Source: Capitulum mitella (taxonomy: Eukaryota > Arthropoda > Thecostraca > Pollicipedomorpha > Pollicipedidae). Taken from it: a stretch of 64,000 nt of DNA. The notes under the pieces were generated by a model that did not search any database, was not told the DNA's origin, and was given only the letters and a program-made list of their open reading frames with translations. Each line of letters begins with the position of its first letter. Position 1 is the stretch's first letter. Where the stretch lies: positions 18,516,903 through 18,580,902 of the forward strand of contig CP099845.1 in NCBI GenBank assembly GCA_030062745.1. The letters run 5' to 3'. Shown one piece after another: positions 11,596 to 22,653 of the stretch. A program made the translations under genes and the position numbers.

Positions 11596-12846
11596 TTAAC
11601 CCTATTCCCGGCAGGGGGGGGCGGAATCCGCCTCCCCCTCGGGTTTTTTGCTTGCCAATTCCAGGCTTTTTGACGCAGCTTCACGAAACTTGGTGACTTT
11701 TCCTAGCTATTCCTTCTACGCGCCGTGACAAAATTTCGAAATTCTATTTTGCTCAGGGGCGGAGCCAGGCAACGTTTTTGGGAGATCAGGAGATCTCCCA
11801 AAAAGAGAAAATTTCGAGATCAGGTCATTTTTGGCCATGTTGAGGGTAAAAGGAAAATGTCTGCCAAAAACAGAGTTTTTAAGATACAACTTAAAACTTT
11901 ATATGAATATATAGCTAAATAGTTGGGCAATGTGCATATATAATTTTGTTTATCTGAGACCACTTTACAAGGTCAGGTCAAGGTCAAAAGTCGAAATTTG
12001 TTTTTTCGCAATAATTTCGGCGCCGTTTTTTCAAATGCCAAACCCGGAATATATATGACGTAGAAAGATGCCCTCTACTTGTGTACCAAGTTTCAGCGTG
12101 ATATCAGGCCAGGTCACGGAGCTATGACCTAAAATGTCAGTGCACGTACCCTATATCGCAAAGCCAAAAAATGAATTTTTTGGAATAGGGTGAATTTAAT
12201 CGATTAAAAACGTTTACAGATAATATTGAATGCACACGACATCATTCCAGGTGACCCCAAGGACACTGGAGGTCATTTAAGGTCAAAGGTCACAAGTTGA
12301 CCCGAGAAACGTGTGACCATGACAGTTCCCCCTTTTTTATGTCCCTGGCACCGCCTATGCTAACATTATACAAACATTGTAATGCAATTTGTACTTCTTT
12401 AGCATAACATGACTAGCAGAAGCTAAAAAAGTGTTTTGGCCTCTTTTGTTCATTCCGTTATTGGAAAACTAATCCCCCTATTTTTGAAACCCTGTAAACG
12501 CCCATGAATTTTCTCAAAATTTCAAATTTGCATACCCATGGTAAAAGCCCTATCCATAATCTCTCGATTGATGCCAGTTTCATCGAAATCGGTTCATAAA
12601 CAACGGAGTTATAAGAAGTCAAAAAGTACCCCCCCCATTTTGACATTTTTGCCCCCCTGTATCCACAAATTTCAAAATTTTGAAAATTTCTTTTTATAAA
12701 AATGTAGTTCACGTCACGGCAAATCGATTGCCGTTTGTTGCGATGAAATCGGATAAGTAGTTCTCGAGATCTCAGGGGGGGACCGAATCCGCCCCCCCCC
12801 TGCCGGGAATCGGCCATACCGTCTAGCCCTCCGGGAATAGGGTTAA
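11596..12846 (+). mobile_element. family A piggyBac-type MITE, copy A3
   Basis: Complete and well preserved. It begins TTAACCCTATTCCCGGCAGG and ends CCGGGAATAGGGTTAA, with TTAA on both sides. It carries a TCAAGGTCA site (11978-11986) and a perfect DR1 (12280-12292). At ~11785-11825 it has a private insertion containing a short inverted repeat around GGGAGATC...GATCTCCC and a duplicated GAGATCAGG. No protein is encoded. Confidence 0.9.
12280..12292 (+). promoter_or_regulatory. perfect DR1 nuclear-receptor-type site in A3
   Basis: AGGTCA-A-AGGTCA. The DR1 arrangement is the known binding form for RXR/USP-type and HNF4-type receptors. Sequence match only; no occupancy is implied. Confidence 0.5.
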
Positions 12847-14637
12847 CCTCTTTCGATCGCAACTGACTCGGTCAACGTCAGTGAGATTTTCAGAGGTTGT
12901 AAGTTCACCAAGCAAAAACTTCTCTGTAACATCTTGTTATTATCACGCGAATTGATCAGAAGACAGAATGGGGCAAGGTATGCCCTCCCCCCGCCAATGC
13001 AGGCGATTTTCAGAGAGCCACCGAAGCTCCTGTTCAGATGTGCTTTGAACTGAAAAACCTATGTTATGGTTTTCAGCGCCCGATTTTTATATATTATATG
13101 TCTAAGGAGTTTCCAGGCGCTTCGTGCAAGTTTTCCCTATTTTTTTTTTCATCTGCGTTCCACTATCAGTTGTTGCGTGACGATCAGCAGTCCAATGGAC
13201 TTTAACAGAGGACCCTGATGCCATTAATTAAACGTCTAGATGCTTGCCAGATAGGCGCCTTATGAATCAGTTTACAAGCAAAATACTCGAATAAAAGACG
13301 AAAACAACATTTGAGTGACAGGCCTAACAGAATGCCTCCCTCCGAGGACGCGGACAAACTTACCTTCACTTTGGACAAGACGAAGTGCTGCATCGGCACC
13401 CGCTCATTTGCAAATGTGATATATATATAACCAGTAAGACGCCTCATGGGACGGGAGGCAAACGAGTCTCAGTGCGTTTTCCTTGGTCATAGCTGTCTTT
13501 TTGTTTCAGTTTAATTATTTTTTAATTAGATCGTTTTTTAGATAATAAAAAATAATGATAATGGAAAAAATAGTTAATAAACTGCTTTGCTGAAAGCTAC
13601 TGGAAGCTCAGTAGAAAATGTCGGATTTTCGCTAGAGCAGCTCGCAAACACAGCGCTGCGCTGTCAGGGAAACATCCTCCGTTCCAGGGCCGCTACTCAG
13701 CGCCGTTCTGGTCCCTCCTGACACCGGCACAGTCGTGACTGCGCCCCGTGAGCGGCGGCAACCTCAGCAGTCCAGGCATCGGCGTACACGGCCAATGTGA
13801 AGCGTGGGCCGCGACCGCGGCAGATGTTGTGTACGATGGATGGCCGCTACCGCACTGCACGCTCCATTAGGGCATAGCTACTGTGCAGTATGGCCGTAAC
13901 AAAGTGCTACGCACGCTCAGCTGAAACGAAGCGATTCGTTCGGTGCCTGCCGTAGGCGCAAGAAGGAGGCGACAGGAGAGGCCACGTCTTCAGCACATCC
14001 CGATGTTTTGTGATGCTCCGCGAAAAGTCTATTCGAATGCATTTTTATCATTTTTTATTTGTCTTGTGCTCTCTTCATCGTTATTTGCTTCCATTGCTCG
14101 CCATGTTTTTAGTGTGTCTTCTGTTTTATCGTGCTTGTGACTGGACTAACAAGATTGAATGGACTATGACGTGAAAACTCACCCTGTGAGTGGCTTTAAA
14201 TAAACGAAAACACGCGCACAAACACGCGAACATGCTCGTTGTCGGAGTTCTAACACCTTTATGACAGCTGGCCCCAGCTTTCAGCCTCGATGCTATACTT
14301 CGGAAAAACTAGTCCTGGACGACAGAAGAATATCTTACATGCTTGATCCCTTTCTCTTGGCAAAAACCGGTCACAGAAGTGCTGAGCGTGAGAACTGGTG
14401 TTTGCAACCGTAGAACGTATCTGCGCCGAAGCCGATCTGCAAGGTAACTGCCACCTGTTGGCTCAAATGGAACTACTAGTTCTGCAATATTTCGTACGTT
14501 AGCCCGCGAAAATACATGGCATTATAGGACTGAGACGAAAGCGCTACCTCCGGACCTACAATGTGAGAACTCTTCCAAGAGAACATTGTCCATTATTTTT
14601 AAAAAACACCTGTAAGTCAGCAAGGACTTGATTCACT
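12847..14637. other. intergenic, no gene seen
   Basis: Moderately GC-rich at 13640-13990 but without a convincing exon. An open frame at 13943-14140 lacks splice or homology support. No repeat family was recognised. Confidence 0.4.
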
Positions 14638-14659
14638 ATAATATATATGTATGTATATA

Positions 14660-14702
<43 letters not shown>
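14638..14702. repeat. (TA)n microsatellite
   Basis: Almost pure alternating TA with three TG/GT interruptions. The minus-strand open frame across it (Tyr-Ile repeats) is an artefact. Confidence 0.95.
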
Positions 14703-14704
<2 letters not shown>

Positions 14705-15178
14705 TACACATAATATAATATAGTACATATACATTAAAAAAGTAACCTTTAATAACAGCTTTATTCCCGGGATTATTTCCAGTGGGCTTTTCATGGGTGA
14801 CACCCCGATAGAAAGCTAAATATACTTCAGACTCAGACTTGTTTACAAAAGACTCTGATTTTGGCATTCCAGGTCTTCCGGCCACGCAGAAGGTTGCCTT
14901 GCGGAACGCGTGTCATAAACGTTTCTCCCATCGATCGAATTCTGCATCGGGTCTTTAGCCTTTCATCGTCCTTTGACCTGTCGTGGGCCTGAAGCTGCAG
15001 CGTTCTGACACAGCCCTGACGTTCCCGAAATTGTGGCGTAAGCCCGGCAGCGGCGCCGGCCCACCTGCGTTGACCTTTGCCGGGACCCGGACGACGCCTC
15101 TCGGCCGGCTTCACGCACCGGAATCAGTGACGGCCGCGCTGCCCCGCGTCACGTAGCGGCGCGTCGCGCTTGGTCGGC
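14703..15178. other. GC-rich upstream region of the 15179 gene
   Basis: GC and CpG content rise sharply from about 14990 towards the start codon at 15179, as at the other coding islands of this window. No clear TATA box was seen. Open frames on the minus strand here are GC-rich shadows. Confidence 0.4.
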
Positions 15179-16303
15179 ATGGCGGCCGCGCTGCCGCTGG
15201 TGCGTCTTCTGGTGCGTTTGCTGGTGCCGCTGGTGTGTCTGCTGGTGTCGCTGACGGCTGCGCCGGCGCCGGCGGTGATGGCCAGGGTCGGTCAGGAAAA
15301 GGTGCCCGCATCGCCGGGGGGCATGGTCTCTGGCTCTGTGAGTTCCCAGGCGGCCGGCAGTGCGGCTGTGACGACCTCCATGGAGGCTGGCGTTACGCAA
15401 AGTCGTGCGGTCAATGTAGGCCAGAGTGGAGGGCGCGCCGACCCCGTGAAGATAGGCGGGGAAGACAAGACCGAGTATCGGTCGCCAGCGCAGCGGAAGC
15501 GATCCACAGACAAGGGGCAGACAGCAGTGCCGGCCAAAGCTGCCAACCATTGGCAATCAGTCAAGAAATCCAAGTGGTCAACGCGGAAGAGTACAGAGGA
15601 AAGCGGGCGGGTGTTCACGAAAAGAGCTGTTCAGAAAGGATTTAAAATGTCCCGGGATATTCCAGGTTTTGTTTCGCAGATGCCCAAGATTACTTTCAAA
15701 AGTCCGTTAGAGGTTCCGAACGGTACTCTTGTTCTTCCGAATAGCGAGGCTCTTGGCATTATATCTACCAAATTAGAAACAGATCGAAGTATCAGCAGAG
15801 TTTTACATGAGGCAAATGTCATTGCAGCAAAAACAAGACAGCTGCTAGAAGGCTTGAGGGCCTCCAAAGCGACCAAGCATGATCACGAAAAACACTTCAA
15901 CGGAATAAGAATGAGACCATCTACTGCCAGGCAAGCCACATCTACTTATGTGCTGAAGACGGACTTTGGCACAGGACATATTGCAGTACCTTTCCTAAAA
16001 AATGCACTTAAGAAAAGGGAAGAGAATGCCAGCCAAAACTCTAGCAAAAAGAGTGTGCAAGTCTCAGACCACTTCATCCTAAACATCGGAAGTCAAACAA
16101 AGGGACGCGGAGAGCATCCAAACCGAAAGAAAACAGTAAAAACCATGTTAAGGAAAGCTATTATTGCTGACACTGGTAAACACAAACGTATTAATGGCGT
16201 CAAGGAGCAAGCATTCTCCGTAAAGACAATGTATGCCTTCAGCAAACTTCTTAGAGGCGAATTGTCGACGAAGACGTTGCATGAGAAATTTGGAAAGTCG
16301 TGA
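15179..16303 (+). CDS. secreted Cys-free, Lys-rich hypothetical protein (374 aa)
   Basis: An uninterrupted reading frame from ATG at 15179 to TGA at 16303. The frame opens slightly upstream only with a TTG, so the ATG in GGCATGG, a good Kozak context, is the likely start. Residues 1-31 form a strong signal peptide (Arg-spaced Leu/Val core, then Ala-Pro), so the product should be secreted. Residues 36-90 are rich in Ser, Ala, Gly, Val and Thr. A basic RKR lies at 106-108. The remainder is Lys-rich and strongly basic. The only cysteine (C20) is in the signal peptide, so the mature chain has none. N-glycosylation sequons are at N181, N283 and N287. Base composition shifts from GC-rich to AT-richer near codon 155. 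I recognise no family. A structural, matrix or adhesive role would fit the composition but is speculation. No AATAAA was found soon after the stop, and further exons cannot be excluded. Confidence 0.72.
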   Translation: MAAALPLVRLLVRLLVPLVCLLVSLTAAPAPAVMARVGQEKVPASPGGMVSGSVSSQAAGSAAVTTSMEAGVTQSRAVNVGQSGGRADPVKIGGEDKTEYRSPAQRKRSTDKGQTAVPAKAANHWQSVKKSKWSTRKSTEESGRVFTKRAVQKGFKMSRDIPGFVSQMPKITFKSPLEVPNGTLVLPNSEALGIISTKLETDRSISRVLHEANVIAAKTRQLLEGLRASKATKHDHEKHFNGIRMRPSTARQATSTYVLKTDFGTGHIAVPFLKNALKKREENASQNSSKKSVQVSDHFILNIGSQTKGRGEHPNRKKTVKTMLRKAIIADTGKHKRINGVKEQAFSVKTMYAFSKLLRGELSTKTLHEKFGKS

Positions 16304-18499
16304 TTTATGTCATTGTGAGGTGCATAGCTGACGCCACATTACGACACATTTACGTTCCGCGTGACGGTTCTCGTCAGAATGAATGAATGTAACAACAACA
16401 TGGATATAACACTGCAACAAGAATATTATGTTCGGGTTTGTCTTAAACATCACACATCTTACCAAAACCTGCAGCAACTCCAGCATGCTGTGATGGTATC
16501 AAACATCTTACCAAACTCTGCAGCGACTTCGGCATGCTTTGATTGTAATCTAGGATGAACAGAATGAACAAATGACAACATTTTGACCGTGAACTTTGAA
16601 AACTGAGAATCGTGAAATCAGTCATGATTGGGGAATCAACTGGGAATCGAAGAAATGATACGGACACCTAAACTGTACGGCAACATCCAAACCAACGATG
16701 GTGACTTGAGTCCGTCCAGTTGTCATTTAGCCATTATTACATTTACCAACCATTTAATCCCTCGGTTTTTTATGAGCGCATATTCACACAACAGGGCGTC
16801 TTCACAAGGGGTCACTGCGGCAGGCAAGGGCTGTTAACCCTTTTGCATACATTTTTTACATTGACAGTTACATTGATCACCTGCCCAGACGCCAGTTTGA
16901 TTTCAGCCTGCTTACGTTGAGAAGAAGGAAGCTCTGCTCTAGCCGCTGTCTCCTCCTGGAGCACAAGCTTCTCTGTTGTTGGCGACGCGCGCCTCCAAGT
17001 GAAGGAGCCCGTACTGAGGTCCTTAACGCGGCGGCCAAGCAGTGGCCCTGGCGGATCATCCCGTCCAGCAGGGGAACAGGCATCAGCTGCTGGCTATCTG
17101 AAGCATGGGCCCACCGCTGTCTAGGCTTACCGTGCGGGCAATGACGCAGCAGGCCTTCTTGAAGGCTCTGAAGTTGGCGAAGAAACGATTATTTCCCCAC
17201 TGTTTCAATTATGTATCGTCTCGGCTTGCGTGGATGTTTTTTTGCATTCGAAAAGCAGCGACAGCAGTTCTCGGAAAGTCTTGGCGCGGATTTCGAAAAC
17301 GTGAACACTTTGATCTCTGCTGAAATTGTAAAAACCTTTGCCAGGGTTGCGTCCCATCGGCGCCCTCTGAACGCGCTGTAATCGCTCTGCGAGGATCATT
17401 CCTTGTACTCTTTGTAACGCTCCAGGCCGGCCATGCAGCGAATCAGCCGGAACAGAACGTACGTCATGCAGACGCGCTGCTACATCACTAATCTGGATCA
17501 GTTTTTTTAACCGGATCTCCTGTCCATCTCGTGTTGCCTCTCCCCATCCCTTCGGTATTTCAGTTGATGAGTTTGTTTGTTTTATGGCTTCTTTTTCGAC
17601 GCATCAATCAGTCTTGATCATTAGCGTCGTTGCTGTTCTGCTGACTGGCGTCGAAGATTTTTTTTGGCTGAAAGAGACTAGGATCCAACAATTACACAGT
17701 CAGGGGGTCCTGCGCAGGGATCGTCTTGTTAGTCTTCTATTTCAAATTATGAGAGGAGGTATGGTCGGAAAAACTAGATCACAACCGCGGCGCTCCCACC
17801 GAAGCAGTGCGGCACAGCCTAACTACACCTGCGATACTGCGAGGTCAGCCGTTTTGTCCGCAGACTACTATTGCGCTCGACCAGGGATGCGGCACTAAGC
17901 CTTCTTGTTCAGGCTTCAACACTGCATGCCGAGTTTGCTTTAACAGCAGTGTGCACATGCTGACGTGACAAGAATGTACATCCATGCGTTCCCGAAAAAG
18001 TTCATGGCCTGACACATGGACAGATGGAAGAAGGATTTTATCTACCTGAATAACCATTTCTGGAACGCATGTCTGACATTATTGTCATTGGCATTTTTGT
18101 CCTGCTGATCAGCAGGTGTCAAGTGGTCCGTTTTTGTCATCATTTGTTCGTTCAAACACTCTACCTGCGGTCAGCATTTCAGCAAACAACGATTTATACT
18201 TAGGCTGCCCATTTGATTAGGGGAATGGTAAACCGAGCAAAACATCTTTTCACACACTTCTGGCCTCTGCCTCAAGACATCATTAGTCTTCAGGCAGACC
18301 TTCGGCCTGACCCAGAAACTCCTGCCCTTCTAAAATATGTTTTTATTGGTGATATCAGTGAGAACAACTTGACTTTTAATTCGCAATAATTTTTGCCGTT
18401 TTAAACAACGTTTTGATCGTCTTCACCATGTAACTTCTATTGCCCACCTTGTTTCACATAAGCTCAGCGGTTAGTTCCTACTTTGAAATTTTCCCACGT
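16304..18499. other. intergenic, no gene seen
   Basis: Includes a 49-bp tandem duplication (listed) and a slightly GC-rich patch at 16880-17140. Short open frames at 16720-17323 and 17584-17898 have no supporting features. Confidence 0.4.
16455..16551 (+). repeat. 49-bp tandem duplication
   Basis: CATCTTACCAAAACCTGCAG... at 16455 repeats as CATCTTACCAAACTCTGCAG... at 16504, with CAGCATGCTGTGATGG matching CGGCATGCTTTGATTG. It lies ~150 bp downstream of the stop codon of the secreted-protein gene, possibly in its 3' UTR. Confidence 0.8.
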
Positions 18500-19570
18500 T
18501 TAACCCTCGCCGGGCGTAGGCATTTTTACTACTGTTTCAAGCGACGGGGGAGCGGACCCCCCCCCCCCTTCGTTTCATTCCTAATTGAGCTAGAGCTGCG
18601 AAACAAATCGAACGTGTTGTCTGCCATTAGAGCAAGCAACAGCTATCCAGGTTTAAGATTTGGGCCAACCGTTGGCTTCCCAGGTTAGGCAATGACACGA
18701 AATTGGCGACAATGGCAAAACTTTTTGTCTGAAAGGACACACAACGCAAAATTTTACAATTAGAAACACCGCATAAGAAATATAGGACTCCGTGAATTCT
18801 TGCGGATCTAATAATACCCTTTATCGTTACTTGTGATCAATGAAATAAGTCAGCTCAGATCAAATCCCTTTACCGGCTGGGACGGTATGGAGTATAGACC
18901 CATATGGCTGCCATAAAATGAACCTAGATAACTGAAAATGGTGCAAAATGTATACCAAATTCGACAACAGTGTTAAAAAATACCATAATGTCCACCCGAG
19001 GTCAAAAAGGTCACTCATCCAGAGGTCAGTGATCTCTGCTCACCTCAGATGATCTTTGTTAACTGCGAGTCAAATCAGGTATTTGGGGGCGCTGATATGG
19101 AATTTGGCATCCATTTCGTATCATTCAGTTTATTTCATCCCAGGTTTTAGGTCATCCGAGGTCAGCCGAGTTCAGTGACCTCGGCGGACCTCAAGAGTCT
19201 TGAACTTAGTGGAGCTCATCATTGTGGTCCATTTACAACTAATTCGACGCCAAGCTGCCTCTTCAGTACGATTAAACTCTGCAAACCTTGGAATAAACGG
19301 TAAAATATAATAAATGTTAATAAAAATATAAATAAATGGAAAAAAGACGAAATAAAGTCGGGGTCTACCACGGCCAATAAAGGTCTCTTACCTGCCTTGA
19401 CCTCCAAATGTGACTAGATCATGCTACGCTGTGTGATTGTGGTGTTAGCTTTTCAAACCGAGGAAACATCAAATGTGCCGACAGCATCGGGTTACCTCGG
19501 AAATGCTAACATTTTTCCGCAAAACTGGTCTTTGGACCCCTGAGAATGGCGTCATATCTTCGCAACCTGA
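18500..19570 (+). mobile_element. family F fragment (TTAACCCTCGCC end)
   Basis: Starts TTAACCCTCGCCGGGCG, again a TTAA-CCC terminus like families A and B, followed by a G/C run and 'ATTGAGCTAGAGCTGCGAAACAAA'. That block is similar to one in 26455-26480. From 18980 to about 19200 it is dense in AGGTCA half-sites. A matching right terminus was not found, so the right boundary is approximate. Confidence 0.45.
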
Positions 19571-21462
19571 TCTAACCTTAACAAACTAGTTTTCGAAAGC
19601 TCCATAATGAATGAAAACATAGATGCCTGCTGTTTCAGCGTCCTAGCCGTTATACATTTTACGTAATCATAAGAAAAACTGACTGGGCAAGGGAACAGCC
19701 ACGACATTCTCGCTGGACGACCGTTAAGTTAGATAAGCTTTTCTACTCGTTTTCATATCCTTCATTTATCGCACTTATGGAATTATCCAAACGATTCGGA
19801 TCTGTTCGTTATACAGTGTAATGTTCTCAAGATTTTTGTTGGTTTCCCGCATGTGGCTCCGAGACGTCCGACATCAGCTTCGACGAGGTATTCGATGTTG
19901 ATATATGACAGCAATGTTGGTAAAGGTCCCAGCGAACTCAATTATTACATCGTAATTACATTTTCTTGAATCTAACACGTTCGCTTTTCACCAAGGACCA
20001 TGGTTTGTAACATGAAAAGAACAAGAAAGAGATGCAACAAAAATCAGAAACATACTGCATGCAGAATCAACACCAGATAGCCAAATATAAGCAAAATGCA
20101 TAAGCGGCTGCTATATCAATAAGAGGAAAATGAATGGTCCTGCCATCAGACACAGCCGCCCCAGATGAACATCGGCGCCACCTGGCGGCGGCGGTGGCGC
20201 CACTGTACGACCGCCCAGCAGTCATGCCGAACTGAACATGTTCGGCATGCAGGGAATGACTGCGCGGTAAACCGCTCGTTGCATAAAGACATATATCACC
20301 AAAATGCGCTAATACTCGTGCTGAATTCATACAGACGTAAGCGAGCCGGTCATGAGCTAAATGCAAAAGACGAGTGCGTCAGCTAGTGGGAATAGCTACA
20401 ATCTTAAGGGAAGACAGACACGGCAAGGCAAACGGAGGATTTACGTGATATAGCAGATTTGGACCATGAAGACCGAGGAACGATGCTGCACTTATGACAA
20501 ACGTCAATGAAGAGAAACGAATCGAAATTGGTTCTACCAGGAAGGAAAAGGATTAACAAATGAAAGAAATCCATATCGAGGGATGCATCCAACAAGCCTT
20601 CGGAACACTATGGGGCCATTGCTGCGGTGGTCACCAACGCTGTTGAAAACACACCGAGAGGATAGCCAACCGCCACCGATCCGCTAAGAGAGTACCTCGA
20701 CCCCGAGGCTAGGACGGCTAGTGTCCCGTGACCTGCCGCAGCTGACGGATCGGACAGTGACGTCACCAGTTCGGTAAACCCTGGCTGAAGCGCCGCCGGA
20801 GCAGCGCCATCCAGTTACCCAGCCGAGGCCATTTCCAGAGTGGGTCGTGACGGTAAAAACCACTCTCTAGCGCATTCTAACTTGGAGCCCTTCGCTTGCC
20901 GCTCACGGTATTTTTTAAGTGGATCAGCAACGTGCTCCAGGTATTCATAAAATCAAGATGTTTTCTTCAGTTATTAGCAAGTCCGCTTGGTTGGCAGCCA
21001 GATTTCCCTGTTTGAGCCTGTGGTGATGCGGTACAACGCCTGACGTCATCTAAAACCTTGAAGTCTTGTTTGCTTACTTATTACTGCTCGGGCCCATCCC
21101 TGCCGTACATAGTTTTTTGAGGTATCCCGTCTGTAACTAATATTTCGAGGACTGAAACGCAACAGACTTCCTTCTTGTTTCTTTCTGATGCGACGCTAGT
21201 TATTCTGCTTATGCAACTAATATTATGTGTGTTTCTAACTGACTGTGTGATCGCATGCAAGTAACAAGAAAAGCCTCGTTGGGGCACAAAAAAAATCGAA
21301 AAGTATATATTTACATTCTATTTTTATATCTTCCGCTGGTATTTTTTCTATATTTTCACACGTAATAAACAACACAAATAAAGTGAACCCCAATCCCACA
21401 GGCTGGCCGGTCCGTGGCTGCATCTCTCAAATTAGTCGCAACCCTGTACCCCATACCAGGTA
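19571..21462. other. intergenic, no gene seen
   Basis: No gene or repeat family recognised. A small hairpin, CATGCCGAAC/GTTCGGCATG with a 7-nt loop, lies at 20223-20249. A GC-rich stretch at 20640-20880 lacks exon signals. Confidence 0.4.
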
Positions 21463-22424
21463 TTAACCCGCGCACGACCGTCGGTCCGTTTCGAACGTGG
21501 GCGACTGGGGGGGGGGGGGGCAGTTGGTTGTCCCCGCTCTAATTCACGAACGGTTGGTCGCACGATAACAATAAGCACGCCGTTGGAAAGCTTGTAACAA
21601 GTAGAGCTCGAAACTGGTCTCATTTTTAGTTTTGGATAATATGTAAGCCAATTTACGCCCTATATATGTTTTCTCATAGCCGACGCCATGAGACTGAGAA
21701 ATGGCCTGAATCTCAAGGGCTGTGACTAATAACGCATAGGCAAAGGCACCAGCGCATAAGTAAAGGTCCGCGGATGCCGATACACGTCTAATTTCCCCAG
21801 ATTTGTCCAATATATACGCCGAAACGTTCAGTTTAAGACACGGTAATTCTCCCGCCAGCTGTCGGTGTGCGCCGCTGCCGTATGCGGTAACAAATTGACG
21901 GGAACTAATTTTAGCCTTCCTTTATTTTCGCGAAAAGGACGATCTATGTCATTTTTATTGGTCTTTGTGGTTTTTGTAATGGTTTCTCATACTTAAAAAC
22001 TTATTTCCAAAATGTGCTAACTTTTCAAACTTTTTGAGGTTCCTGGTATTATTTACGTCTGTGCAAGCTGGTTCTGTCATTTTCTACCCATTCTGAGTAA
22101 TTCATCGTCGATTTTGACGGCGGTACATTTTGGCCCACTACAAATATTCATGACCTGACCTCAGGTCAATAGCTGGAAGTCACTGATACTTTGCCCAATG
22201 ACGGTAATTAGATGTCTACTTGATTGATGTTATGTTATGGAATATCCCGTCAATTTCCGAAAAAAACGTCGACATGTCTTAAAAAGGCTTGACCTTAGGT
22301 CAATGAGCCGGGAAATTCCGAAAAATATGAGATCGCAGATTTGTTGCATCTATCACGGTTGCTAATCCCTCAAGGTATTATTCAGATATCTTGTTTTGCG
22401 AAAAAGTTACAGGGCGCTAAACTT

Positions 22425-22463
22425 TTTTTGACATAAGTCTGTTTGACAGACTTATGTCAAAAA
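22425..22463. repeat. perfect hairpin 1 inside B3
   Basis: TTTTTGACATAAGTCTG pairs with CAGACTTATGTCAAAAA around a 5-nt loop (TTTGA), giving a 17-bp stem. B1, B2 and B4 show a linear AGGTC-containing sequence at this point, so the inversion is specific to B3. Confidence 0.9.
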
Positions 22464-22495
22464 GCCTGACCGAGGACTTATGTCCTCGGTCAGGC
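22464..22495. repeat. perfect hairpin 2 inside B3
   Basis: GCCTGACCGAGGAC pairs with GTCCTCGGTCAGGC around a 4-nt loop (TTAT). It abuts hairpin 1 directly and repeats the GACTTATGTC word of that hairpin. Confidence 0.9.
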
Positions 22496-22653
22496 GCCTG
22501 ACGTGACCTGAGGTCAAAATTTTGACACAAGATGTAAAATTGATGGAGCAAAAGGTACACAAAGTTTCGTGACTCTGTGTTTGTTTGTTCTCTCGCAATC
22601 CTAGAAAAACCTCAGGGGGGGGCAGTCAACTGTCCCTCCTGGGGACCGGTTAA

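Larger units (their letters stand above)
21463..22653 (+). mobile_element. family B piggyBac-type MITE, copy B3
   Basis: Begins TTAACCCGCGCACGACCGTC (TTAA 21463-21466) and ends GGGGACCGGTTAA (TTAA 22650-22653), with TTAA on both sides. It aligns with B1 throughout, except for two novel perfect hairpins at 22425-22495. It contains the TGACCTCAGGTCA everted repeat near 22155-22170. Confidence 0.85.

Noticed and set aside
12458-12862. 134-codon minus-strand frame in A3, and similar frames in other A copies
   Set aside because: Open by chance within a non-coding MITE; not conserved as open across copies and without transposase motifs.
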